Below, piece by piece: positions 1 through 6,288 of a stretch of 6,365 nucleotides of DNA; within the stretch, counting starts at the first letter, position 1, and every line of letters begins with the position of its first letter. The notes below the pieces were generated by a model. It was not told where the DNA came from. It was given only the letters and a program-made list of their open reading frames with translations, and made no database searches. Both the position numbers and the translations under genes were made by a program. Source of the stretch: Syntrophobacterales bacterium (GTDB lineage Bacteria > Desulfobacterota > Desulfobaccia > Desulfobaccales > 0-14-0-80-60-11). The stretch is from NCBI GenBank assembly GCA_020052215.1, contig JAGVPN010000217.1, positions 1 to 6,365 of the forward strand. Reading direction: 5' to 3'.

Positions 1-1131
1 GATCTCCCGGAAGAGTTCCTGGTAATGGTGGGCCCGGGAGCCGCCCACGAACAGCATGGCTGTTTTGCCCTCGCACCGGGGCTTGACTTCGTCCCGCACC
101 TGCTTCACCGCGGGCATTTCCCGGGAGATGACCGCTTCCACCCGTTCGGTCAATTCGGGGTCGGCGAAATAATCGGCGATCTTCCTCAAGGACTTGGCCG
201 TGGCCTCGGCCCCGATGAAGTTGACCTTGACCCAGGGGATGCCGAATTTCGTCTCCATCATCTCGGCCACGTAGTTGATGGAGCGGTGGCACATGATGAG
301 GTTGAGGTCCGCGGTGTGGGAGTTGGCAAAATAGTCGTAGCTGGAGTTGCCGCTGAAGCTGGCCACCAGGGTGACGCCGATGTCCTTAAAGAGGCGCTCG
401 ATCTCAAAAGCGTCGCCGCCGATGTTATATTCCCCCAGCATGTTGATCTTGAACTTGCCTTCCTTGACGGTGTCGTCCAGCCCCACCACGTGGGTGAAGA
501 TGCCGTTGTTGGCGATATGGTGGCCGGCGGACTGACTCACGCCTTTGTAGCCCTCGCAACTGAAGGCAAAGACGTTGACGCCCAGCTTTTCCTTCATCTC
601 CCGGGCCACCGCATGAACGTCGTCGCCGATGAGGCCCACCGGGCAGGTGGAGAAGATGCTGATAGCCTTGGGCTTGAAGAGGTCATAGGCCTCTTGCACC
701 GCCTGCCGCAGTTTCTTCTCGCCGCCGAAGATGATCTGCTCATCCTGCATGTCCGTGGAAAAGCAATAGGTCATGAAATTATGGTCTTCCGGGCCCGTGG
801 GCCGGGTCTGGTTCCGGCGGGTCAGCCAGGAATAGAAGCCGCAGCCGATGGGGCCGTGAGTGATGTTGACGATATCCCGGGTGGGGCCCAACACTACCCC
901 TTTGCAGCCGGCGTAGGTGCAGCCCCGCTGGGAGATGATGCCGGGGATGGTCCTGACGTTGGAGGCAATTTCCGGCACGCAACTGTCCGGCCCCACTTCG
1001 TTCACGACAATCTGCTTGGCGCGCTTCCTCGCGACCTTGGTGGGATACTTGCTGATCAACTCCCGCTTCACCTCGGCCGCATCGAGATCCAAGATTGTCG
1101 AACTCAAGTATTTGTCTGGTATTAAAGGCAT
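1..1131 (-). CDS. nifD: Nitrogenase molybdenum-iron protein alpha chain NifD (N-terminal 377 residues, cut by window edge)
   Basis: NifD with NifK forms the cytoplasmic MoFe protein, which reduces N2 at the FeMo-cofactor with electrons from NifH. The frame stays open from an ATG at 1131 to the window edge, giving 377 of about 500 or more residues. The start follows a GGAGAG-type ribosome binding site (1136-1143). Seen by aligning to memory of Azotobacter NifD: P-cluster ligands C71 (RGCTYAGCKGVV), C97 (GPIGCG) and C163 (STCPVG), and the cofactor ligand C281 (MCHRSINY). Cofactor-pocket residues V79, R105, Q200, H204 and R366 match alpha-Val70, Arg96, Gln191, His195 and Arg359, which favours a molybdenum enzyme over VnfD or AnfD. 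The GGSRAHHY segment resembles NifD of clostridia and other anaerobes rather than the GGLRPRH of Azotobacter. The homocitrate/His442 region lies outside the window. It is the last visible gene of the nif operon, 35 bases after nifI2; nifK presumably follows. Confidence 0.97.
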   Translation of the reverse strand, partial: MPLIPDKYLSSTILDLDAAEVKRELISKYPTKVARKRAKQIVVNEVGPDSCVPEIASNVRTIPGIISQRGCTYAGCKGVVLGPTRDIVNITHGPIGCGFYSWLTRRNQTRPTGPEDHNFMTYCFSTDMQDEQIIFGGEKKLRQAVQEAYDLFKPKAISIFSTCPVGLIGDDVHAVAREMKEKLGVNVFAFSCEGYKGVSQSAGHHIANNGIFTHVVGLDDTVKEGKFKINMLGEYNIGGDAFEIERLFKDIGVTLVASFSGNSSYDYFANSHTADLNLIMCHRSINYVAEMMETKFGIPWVKVNFIGAEATAKSLRKIADYFADPELTERVEAVISREMPAVKQVRDEVKPRCEGKTAMLFVGGSRAHHYQELFREI

Positions 1132-1135
1132 GTTT

Positions 1136-1143
1136 CTCTCTCC
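1136..1143 (-). promoter_or_regulatory. Ribosome binding site of nifD
   Basis: GGAGAGAG lies 4 bases before the ATG at 1131 in the 35-base spacer after nifI2. It fixes the nifD start and shows that nifD initiates independently rather than by stop-start overlap. Confidence 0.7.
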
Positions 1144-1166
1144 GTTATGATGGCTGCGGGTCTGGC

Positions 1167-1547
1167 TCAGGCTTCGTCCAAGACCTGATCGCCGGACTCG
1201 GCGGTCCGCACCCGCACCGCATCCATCACGGGCATGACGAAGATCTTGCCGTCGCCCGATTTGCCGGTGCGGTTCACTGCAATGATGGTCTGCACGGTTT
1301 TTTTGACCAACCGATCCGGGACCACCACAAAGAAGATGCGCTTGGGGATGAGACGCTGGCTCTGGCCTAATTGGACAATGGCCTCCTCATAGCCCTTTTC
1401 CGCGCCTTCCAGCAAGTTCAGGTCCACCAGGCCCTTGCCCCTGCCCAGGGCCTCCCGGGCGGTTATGGAGGAGATATCCGCCTCCGCCAGGGCAGCCTTG
1501 GTCTTATTCATCATATTGATGCGCACGATGGCCATAATCTCTTTCAT
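1167..1547 (-). CDS. nifI2: Nitrogen regulatory PII-like protein NifI2
   Basis: A 126-residue GlnB/PII-family protein of the nif-specific NifI2 class. In Methanococcus maripaludis, NifI1 and NifI2 form a hetero-oligomer that binds the MoFe protein and blocks activity after ammonium addition; 2-oxoglutarate and ATP relieve the block. The sequence starts with the PII beta-strand MKEIMAIVRI, has GRGKG at 35-39 where the T-loop begins, a long T-loop (about 40-66), and the PII C-terminal signature NRTGKSGDGKIFV at 92-104, which helps bind nucleotide. The Tyr51 context used for uridylylation in GlnB is absent, as is normal for NifI. The ATG at 1547 overlaps the nifI1 stop (ATGA). It has GGAAGAGG 7 bases upstream inside nifI1, so I prefer it over the ATG four codons later. 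Overlap with nifI1 indicates coupled translation, consistent with hetero-oligomer assembly. Confidence 0.95.
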   Translation of the reverse strand: MKEIMAIVRINMMNKTKAALAEADISSITAREALGRGKGLVDLNLLEGAEKGYEEAIVQLGQSQRLIPKRIFFVVVPDRLVKKTVQTIIAVNRTGKSGDGKIFVMPVMDAVRVRTAESGDQVLDEA

Positions 1548-1900
1548 ATCTTGACCTCTTCCAGTTCCCCGGAGCCGCTCTCCTTGATGCCGGAGCTGAT
1601 GGTGTAGACTTCTTCCACCGGGGAAATAAAGATCTTGCCGTCGCCGAAGGCGCCCTTGACACCGGTGCGCGCCGCCTTGATGACGGTTTTGACGACGAAA
1701 TCCTTATCCGCATCCTTCACCACCGTGAGCAGCAGTTCCTTGGGGATTTCGTCATAGGTGATCTCCCCGATCTTGATGCCCCGCTGCTTGCCCCGGCCCA
1801 CCACGCTCATTTTGGTGACCGCGGGGAACCCCGCTTCCATTAAGGCGGCCAGGACCGCGTCCACTTTTTCCGGCCGCACCACCGATCTGACCATGATCAT
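1544..1900 (-). CDS. nifI1: Nitrogen regulatory PII-like protein NifI1
   Basis: A 118-residue PII-like protein of the NifI1 class, partner of NifI2 in ammonium switch-off of nitrogenase (known from methanogens; inferred here). Visible family marks are the N-terminal strand MIMVRSVVRPEK, VVGRGKQRGIKIG at 33-45, a short T-loop ending in the NifI1-typical YDEIPKE at 49-55, and ARTGVKGAFGDGKIF at 77-91, the nucleotide-binding C-terminal signature. There is no GlnB-like uridylylation tyrosine context. The C-terminal tail after residue 102 is Gly/Ser/Glu-rich and probably flexible. The first ATG (1900) is chosen because AGGAGG sits 7 bases upstream; a second ATG lies two codons in. It overlaps nifI2 by 4 bases and follows the small membrane-peptide frame by 29 bases. 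Confidence 0.96.
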   Translation of the reverse strand: MIMVRSVVRPEKVDAVLAALMEAGFPAVTKMSVVGRGKQRGIKIGEITYDEIPKELLLTVVKDADKDFVVKTVIKAARTGVKGAFGDGKIFISPVEEVYTISSGIKESGSGELEEVKI

Positions 1901-1907
1901 GACTCTC

Positions 1908-1913
1908 CCTCCT
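1908..1913 (-). promoter_or_regulatory. Ribosome binding site of nifI1
   Basis: A perfect AGGAGG is spaced 7 bases from the ATG at 1900. It decides between the two near-adjacent ATG codons of nifI1 and is among the strongest ribosome binding sites of the operon. Confidence 0.8.
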
Positions 1914-1929
1914 GTTATGTTTTCCCTGA

Positions 1930-2049
1930 TTAATTGCTTGAGATCGGGCCGTCAGTGGCCTCGGCCCGGGCCTGTCGAACTGCCCTCAGCGAGGCGACCG
2001 TCCAACCGGCCACCCAGAGAGTTAACAGCACGCCGCTGATAAGATTCAT
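1930..2049 (-). CDS. Candidate 39-residue single-pass membrane peptide between nifH and nifI1
   Basis: An ATG (2049) to TAA (1930) frame on the coding strand of the nif operon, 18 bases after the nifH stop and 29 bases before nifI1. GGGGAGGGAACC precedes the ATG, so GGAGG has a 5-base spacer; this is as good as the sites of the known genes around it. The peptide begins MNLISGVLLTLWVAGWTVASL: residues 3-21 form one hydrophobic helix with two tryptophans. A basic segment RAVRQARAEA (22-31) and a short polar tail follow. By the positive-inside rule the tail would face the cytoplasm, where nitrogenase and NifI proteins work. I recognise no family. Possible roles (inference only) are a membrane anchor or a partner of the NifI switch. 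It might instead be a chance frame over an intergenic RNA hairpin. Supporting a real gene are the tight fit, the start signal and the clear membrane profile. Confidence 0.6.
   Translation of the reverse strand: MNLISGVLLTLWVAGWTVASLRAVRQARAEATDGPISSN
1945..1968 (-). other. GC-rich RNA hairpin in the nifH-nifI1 interval
   Basis: The arms CGGGCC and GGCCCG (1945-1950 and 1963-1968) pair perfectly with a 12-base loop on the transcript. No U-tract follows, so this is not an intrinsic terminator. It lies in the last third of the small membrane-peptide frame. A stem here could protect or stall processing at the nifH 3' end, a common way to keep nifH transcript above nifDK, but only the base pairing is seen. 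Confidence 0.35.
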
Positions 2050-2053
2050 GGTT

Positions 2054-2059
2054 CCCTCC
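2054..2059 (-). promoter_or_regulatory. Ribosome binding site of the small membrane-peptide gene
   Basis: GGAGGG lies 4 bases before the ATG at 2049, in the 18-base gap after the nifH stop. There is little reason for a strong site here unless the small frame is translated. Confidence 0.55.
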
Positions 2060-2067
2060 CCTGCCGC

Positions 2068-2945
<878 letters not shown>

Positions 2946-3031
2946 CTGTGACGGCAAATTGCTTAACATATTGAAATACTTATTATTAAAATATCTTTAA
3001 CCAAATCCAGGCGTGACCAGTAAAGGCATTT

Positions 3032-3056
3032 GATACATTTACGTAATAAATATATC
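3032..3056. repeat. Imperfect inverted repeat, possible operator
   Basis: The arms GATACATTTA and TAAATATATC pair at 9 of 10 positions around a 5-base centre CGTAA. The inner TTACGTAA (3039-3046) is itself palindromic. It is centred about 125 bases upstream of the predicted nifH transcription start. Because the region is AT-rich, chance is a real alternative. Confidence 0.4.
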
Positions 3057-3096
3057 GTTAGTAATTACAAATATGCACAATTGCCAAATCAAATTA

Positions 3097-3113
3097 TACG
3101 ATAATGTATCGTA
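3097..3113. repeat. Perfect 7-3-7 palindrome, possible regulator or enhancer site
   Basis: TACGATA-ATG-TATCGTA is a perfect 17-base dyad centred at 3105, about 186 bases upstream of the predicted nifH start. A related half-site TATCGTTA occurs at 3053-3060, 54 bases from TATCGTAA at 3107-3114, close to five helical turns. The geometry suits a dimeric activator of the sigma-54 promoter. It could equally control the plus-strand side, since the dyad lies only 20 bases before the start codon of the 3135 reading frame. Confidence 0.45.
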
Positions 3114-3134
3114 AACCAGGGGGGAGGAAAGGGG

Positions 3135-3392
3135 ATGGTCAGGGTCGTCCAGGAGATTGATTCAGACCTGCCGGGAGATAATTTGCGTTTAAACCTTTAT
3201 CAAAAACTTCATAACTGGCAATCACCTATCATGCCCCCGGCGCGGCAGGCATTGGCCGAGCCATCTCGCCGGATTTCAAGAAAGCAAACGCTCCTCCTCA
3301 TAAACGGCCCTGTGGTTCATTTCCGCCAGACCTGCCTCGTCGGTTGGCGCAATGGGAGCCTATTCCTAAAAAAATCATATTCTGGTATTTAA
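3135..3392 (+). CDS. Doubtful hypothetical protein, 85 residues
   Basis: An ATG at 3135 with GGAGG 7 bases upstream opens an 85-codon frame ending in TAA at 3392. I recognise no domain, signal peptide or membrane helix. The product is basic and mixed in character, with RRISRKQ near residues 45-51. Codon use (TTA, AGA, ATA, CTA, AAA runs) is less GC-biased at third positions than in the neighbouring genes, and its end overlaps a candidate promoter for the response regulator gene. In favour are the strong ribosome binding site and the filling of an otherwise long gap. It may be a real small gene, a leader peptide or decayed sequence; I lean slightly to non-coding. Confidence 0.3.
   Translation: MVRVVQEIDSDLPGDNLRLNLYQKLHNWQSPIMPPARQALAEPSRRISRKQTLLLINGPVVHFRQTCLVGWRNGSLFLKKSYSGI
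3344..3372 (+). promoter_or_regulatory. Weak candidate sigma-70 promoter for the phoB-phoR pair
   Basis: TTGGCG (3344-3349) and TAAAAA (3367-3372) are separated by 17 bases. Each matches 4 of 6 consensus positions. A start near 3379 would leave a leader of about 54 bases. No clear Pho-box direct repeats (CTGTCAT-like) are visible around it. Confidence 0.28.
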
Positions 3393-3432
3393 AGAAAAGA
3401 TTAGCCGAGCGAACTTGCAAGGGACGAGGGTG

Positions 3433-4119
3433 ATGGCCACAAAGAGCATCCTGGTGGTGGAAGATGAGGACGATATCCGGGAACTGCTGCGGTATAACCT
3501 GGTCAAAGAGGGGTATCGGGTTAACGGTGCGGCTTCCGGGGAAGAAGCCTTAAAGGCCGTCAGGGTTGCAATGCCGGACCTGGTGTTGCTGGATTTGATG
3601 CTGCCGGGGCTGGACGGCTTGGAAGTGTGCCGGTCTCTCAAGCAGGACTCCCAAACCCGGAACCTCCCCATAATCATGCTCACCGCCAAAGGGGAAGAAG
3701 CGGATATTGTCGCGGGCCTGGAGTTGGGGGCGGACGACTATGTCACCAAGCCCTTCAGTTTGCGGGTCTTGCTGGCCCGGCTGCGGGCGGTGCTAAGGCG
3801 CCGCAGCGCTCCCCCACCCTCGGAAACTGCTCCCCTGACCATTCATGAACTGGAGATCCATCCGGGGCGCCACGAGGTGCTGGTCCATGGCCACCCGGTG
3901 GAGCTGACGGCTACGGAATTTCGCCTCCTTAACCTGCTGGCCCGGCGCCCCGGCTGGGTCTTTACCCGCAGCCAGATTGTCAATGAGATCCATGGGGATG
4001 ATTATTCTGTCACCGAACGAGCGGTGGATGTGCAGATGGTGAGCCTCAGGAAAAAACTCGGTCCCTGCGGCAAGTATCTGGAAACGGTGCGGGGCATCGG
4101 CTACCGTTTCAAGGACTAG
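3433..4119 (+). CDS. phoB: PhoB/OmpR-family response regulator
   Basis: A cytoplasmic transcription factor of 228 residues, the usual PhoB length, probably phosphorylated by the kinase encoded 3 bases downstream. Receiver domain (about 5-122): acidic pocket E10 and D11, phospho-acceptor D54 in LLDLMLPGLDG, T84, and K106 in the YVTKPF motif. Winged-helix DNA-binding domain (about 136-227): TATEFRLLNLLA, the recognition helix region TERAVDVQMVSLRKKLG, and the closing wing VRGIGYRF. The frame extends upstream to a TTG at 3415. The ATG at 3433 is preferred because AAGGGA lies 8 bases before it and MATKSILVVEDE is the normal family beginning. The symbol rests on family resemblance and the PhoR-type partner. 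OmpR-family regulators are numerous, and no pst genes are here to prove a phosphate role. Confidence 0.85.
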   Translation: MATKSILVVEDEDDIRELLRYNLVKEGYRVNGAASGEEALKAVRVAMPDLVLLDLMLPGLDGLEVCRSLKQDSQTRNLPIIMLTAKGEEADIVAGLELGADDYVTKPFSLRVLLARLRAVLRRRSAPPPSETAPLTIHELEIHPGRHEVLVHGHPVELTATEFRLLNLLARRPGWVFTRSQIVNEIHGDDYSVTERAVDVQMVSLRKKLGPCGKYLETVRGIGYRFKD

Positions 4120-4122
4120 GCT

Positions 4123-5892
4123 ATGGCCAGGAAGCGGCTGATCTGGCAACTTTTTCCTTCTTATCTGCTGATCACGTTGGTCTCTTTGCTGGCAGTGACC
4201 TGGTATGCCTCCAGGTCCTGGCGACAATTTTATCTGACCCAAACCGCCGGGGATTTGGAGACCAGGGCTCGTCTGGTAGAGACGCACATCCGGGGCAAAC
4301 TCGCGGCCGGGGGACCGCCAATAGACAAGTTGTGCAAGGAATTGGGCAGGCTCACCGCCACTCGCTTCACCGTTATCCTGCCTACCGGAGCGGTGGTGGC
4401 CGATACGGAAGAGGACCCGGCGCGGATGGATAATCACGGGGACCGCCCGGAGATTCAGGCAGCCATGAAGGGCGGCGTCGGGGGCTCCACCAGGTTTAGC
4501 TTCACCCTGGGCCACGATATGATGTATGTGGCGGTGCCGGTAAGAGAGCAGGACCGGGTTGTCGGGGTGGTGCGGGCTGCGCTCCCCATGGCCGCCATTG
4601 CCCAGGCCCTGAGATCCCTTTATTTCAGGATCGCCCTGGGAGCGGTGGGCATCGTCCTGTTGATGGCAATTCTGAGCCTCTTTATTTCCCGACGTCTCAC
4701 CCGTCCCTTAGAGGATTTAAAGCGGGGGGCGCGCCGTTTTGCCCGGGGGGATTTAGGGCGCAAGCTGCCGGTGCCCGCCTCCGAAGAACTGGGGAGCCTG
4801 GCCGAAGCCATGAATCAAATGGCGGCGCAACTTGAGGACCGCATCCGCACCCTCATTCGGCAAGGCCAGGAGCAAGAGGCCATCCTGGCCAGCATGGTGG
4901 AAGGAGTCCTGGCCCTGGATACGGAGGGTCGCCTGATCACCATCAACCGGGCGGGCGCCAGGATGTTGCGGGTCAATCCGGAGGCGGTTCAAAATCTCTA
5001 TATACAGGAAGTGGTGACCAACCCGGAGCTGCGGTGGTTTATCAATCGCCTCCTGTCCGCCCAAGAGTCCATCGAAGGCGAAGTAACCCTGAAAACTGAC
5101 GGCCCCAGGGTCCTCCAGGTTCACGGGACCGCTCTCAGAGACGCCGAAGGCATGGTGATCGGCACCCTGGTGGTGTTTCACGACATCACCCACCTGCGGC
5201 AACTGGAAACGGCGCGGCGGGATTTTGTGGCCAATGTGTCCCATGAACTTAAGACCCCCATTACCTCCATCAAAGGCTTCGTGGAAACCTTGTTGTCCGG
5301 GGCGCTGAAGGAGCCGGAAAATGCGGAAAAATTTCTCCGCATCATTGCCCAGCAAACCAACCGTCTCCATGAAATTATCGACGACCTCCTGAGCCTCTCC
5401 CGGATTGAGCAGGAGGCGGAAAGACATCAAATCGCTCTGGCCAGGGGGAACCTCAAAGAGGTGCTGCAGGCGGCCCGCCAGGTGTGTGGCCCCAAAGCCG
5501 CAGCCAAGAATATTGGCATCGAGGTGACCTGTCCGGACACTCTCAGGGCGAACTTCAATGCGCCTTTGCTGGAACAAGCCCTGGTCAACCTGATTGACAA
5601 CGCCGTCAAGTTTAGCCCCGCGGATTCCACCGTCCGGGTGGAGGCCCAGGAAACCGGGGCGGGAATCATTATCCGGGTCATGGATCAGGGCAGCGGCATC
5701 CCCCCGGAGCACCTGGACCGGATCTTTGAGCGCTTTTACCGGGTGGATGCGGGCCGCAGCCGGAAGGTGGGCGGCACCGGCCTGGGGTTGGCTATCGTCA
5801 AACACATCGCCCAGGCCCACGGCGGCCGGGTAACGGTGTCCAGCACTCCCGAAGGGGGCAGCACTTTCTCCATAATAATACCCCAGGGGTAA
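4123..5892 (+). CDS. phoR: PhoR-type membrane sensor histidine kinase (HAMP-PAS-HisKA-HATPase)
   Basis: A 589-residue inner-membrane kinase that should phosphorylate the adjacent PhoB-like regulator. Domains in order: TM1 about 11-29; periplasmic sensor about 30-165 with the PhoR/Cache-like pattern GAVVADTEEDPARMDNHGDRPE and MMYVAVPV; TM2 about 169-188; HAMP about 189-240; PAS about 250-355; HisKA with phospho-acceptor H374 in NVSHELKTP; HATPase with N-box N493 (LIDNAVKFS), G1 DQGSGIP at 521-527, F-box near FERFYR (535-540) and G2 GGTGLGLAIVKHI at 550-562. All catalytic motifs are intact. Translation probably couples to phoB: 3-base gap, with AAGGA in the last phoB codons 7 bases before the ATG. 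The architecture matches PhoR proteins of clostridia and deltaproteobacteria more than the sensorless E. coli PhoR. The ligand is not shown by the sequence. Confidence 0.88.
   Translation: MARKRLIWQLFPSYLLITLVSLLAVTWYASRSWRQFYLTQTAGDLETRARLVETHIRGKLAAGGPPIDKLCKELGRLTATRFTVILPTGAVVADTEEDPARMDNHGDRPEIQAAMKGGVGGSTRFSFTLGHDMMYVAVPVREQDRVVGVVRAALPMAAIAQALRSLYFRIALGAVGIVLLMAILSLFISRRLTRPLEDLKRGARRFARGDLGRKLPVPASEELGSLAEAMNQMAAQLEDRIRTLIRQGQEQEAILASMVEGVLALDTEGRLITINRAGARMLRVNPEAVQNLYIQEVVTNPELRWFINRLLSAQESIEGEVTLKTDGPRVLQVHGTALRDAEGMVIGTLVVFHDITHLRQLETARRDFVANVSHELKTPITSIKGFVETLLSGALKEPENAEKFLRIIAQQTNRLHEIIDDLLSLSRIEQEAERHQIALARGNLKEVLQAARQVCGPKAAAKNIGIEVTCPDTLRANFNAPLLEQALVNLIDNAVKFSPADSTVRVEAQETGAGIIIRVMDQGSGIPPEHLDRIFERFYRVDAGRSRKVGGTGLGLAIVKHIAQAHGGRVTVSSTPEGGSTFSIIIPQG
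5879..5891. repeat. 13-base palindrome at the phoR stop codon
   Basis: TACCCCAGGGGTA is a perfect dyad with a one-base centre spanning the phoR 3' end. The centre is too small for a stable RNA hairpin loop and no U-tract follows, so I do not call a terminator. No terminator is evident in the 24-base gap to the convergent gene. Confidence 0.3.
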
Positions 5893-5916
5893 TGAGGCGC
5901 CGGACTCGGTAATAGG

Positions 5917-6288
5917 TCAGCAAGTCCCCGAGCCATGAGGAAGATGTCTGCTTCTTGCCTTACTTATCGGCAAAAGGGCTATTTGCTTGCACAAGTCGAT
6001 AATTTCGTCAAAATCGCCGCGGTTAAGTTCGGGAATAGGAGCGTATTGCGCCACCTGATAATCATTGATTCCCGCCCCATAGAACCTGAGAACCAGCACC
6101 TCAAAGACGTCTTCTTCCAGCGAGACCGGGAGAATAGTCACGCCGTAACCATTCTCAAAACGGATGGCAATCTGATTTTCTTCCAAGACCTGCCGGCAAT
6201 GGATGAAAGCAACTTGAGCTGCGAGAGCCTGGCAAAGCTCATCATGATGCCCAACGTAAGATAGCCTGCTGTGATTTATCCCTTCCAT
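5917..6288 (-). CDS. Conserved-looking hypothetical protein, 123 residues
   Basis: I do not recognise the family. The ATG at 6288 has GAGG 6 bases upstream, and the frame ends at a TGA at 5917, 24 bases from the end of the convergent phoR. The product looks like a compact soluble alpha/beta protein: a helical N-terminus (DELCQALAAQVAFIHCRQVLEE, about 16-37), strands about 38-70 (IAIRFENGYGVTILPV, FEVLVLRFYG), and then an acidic helical segment GDFDEIIDLCKQIALLP at 91-107. The last 15 residues are basic and disordered-looking. There is no signal peptide or membrane helix. A 109-codon frame on the opposite strand (5935-6264) overlaps it but lacks a ribosome binding site and reads less like a protein. 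Function unknown; no contextual link to nif or pho is visible. Confidence 0.6.
   Translation of the reverse strand: MEGINHSRLSYVGHHDELCQALAAQVAFIHCRQVLEENQIAIRFENGYGVTILPVSLEEDVFEVLVLRFYGAGINDYQVAQYAPIPELNRGDFDEIIDLCKQIALLPISKARSRHLPHGSGTC

Larger units (their letters stand above)
2946..3118. promoter_or_regulatory. AT-rich upstream control region of the nif operon
   Basis: The stretch is conspicuously AT-rich compared with the GC-rich genes on both sides and has no convincing reading frame. It spans roughly -27 to -200 relative to the predicted nifH start, where sigma-54 enhancer and DNA-bending sites normally lie. I searched by eye for the NifA site TGT-N10-ACA and found none. I also saw no good IHF match. 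Two inverted repeats in it are listed separately. Confidence 0.55.

Noticed and set aside
25..1125. 366-codon plus-strand reading frame opposite nifD
   Set aside because: It is an antisense shadow of a gene with all NifD ligands; GC-rich codon bias of nifD keeps stops out of this frame.
3074..3089. TGGCAATTGTGC on the minus strand as a second sigma-54 promoter
   Set aside because: The GG to GC spacing is 7 instead of 10 bases.
3237..3272. Inverted repeat CCGGCG ... CGCCGG as a terminator
   Set aside because: The loop is 24 bases and there is no T-tract; it fits no transcript end.
3793..4515. 240-codon minus-strand frame across the phoB-phoR junction
   Set aside because: It covers the ends of two well-supported genes in antisense and has no domain or start signal.
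4753..5820. 355-codon minus-strand reading frame opposite phoR
   Set aside because: Shadow of the HAMP-PAS-kinase coding sequence, which has every catalytic motif in order.
5935..6264. 109-codon plus-strand frame opposite the hypothetical gene at 5917-6288
   Set aside because: No ribosome binding site before 5935 and a less protein-like sequence; the minus-strand frame has GAGG-N6-ATG. Not fully excluded.
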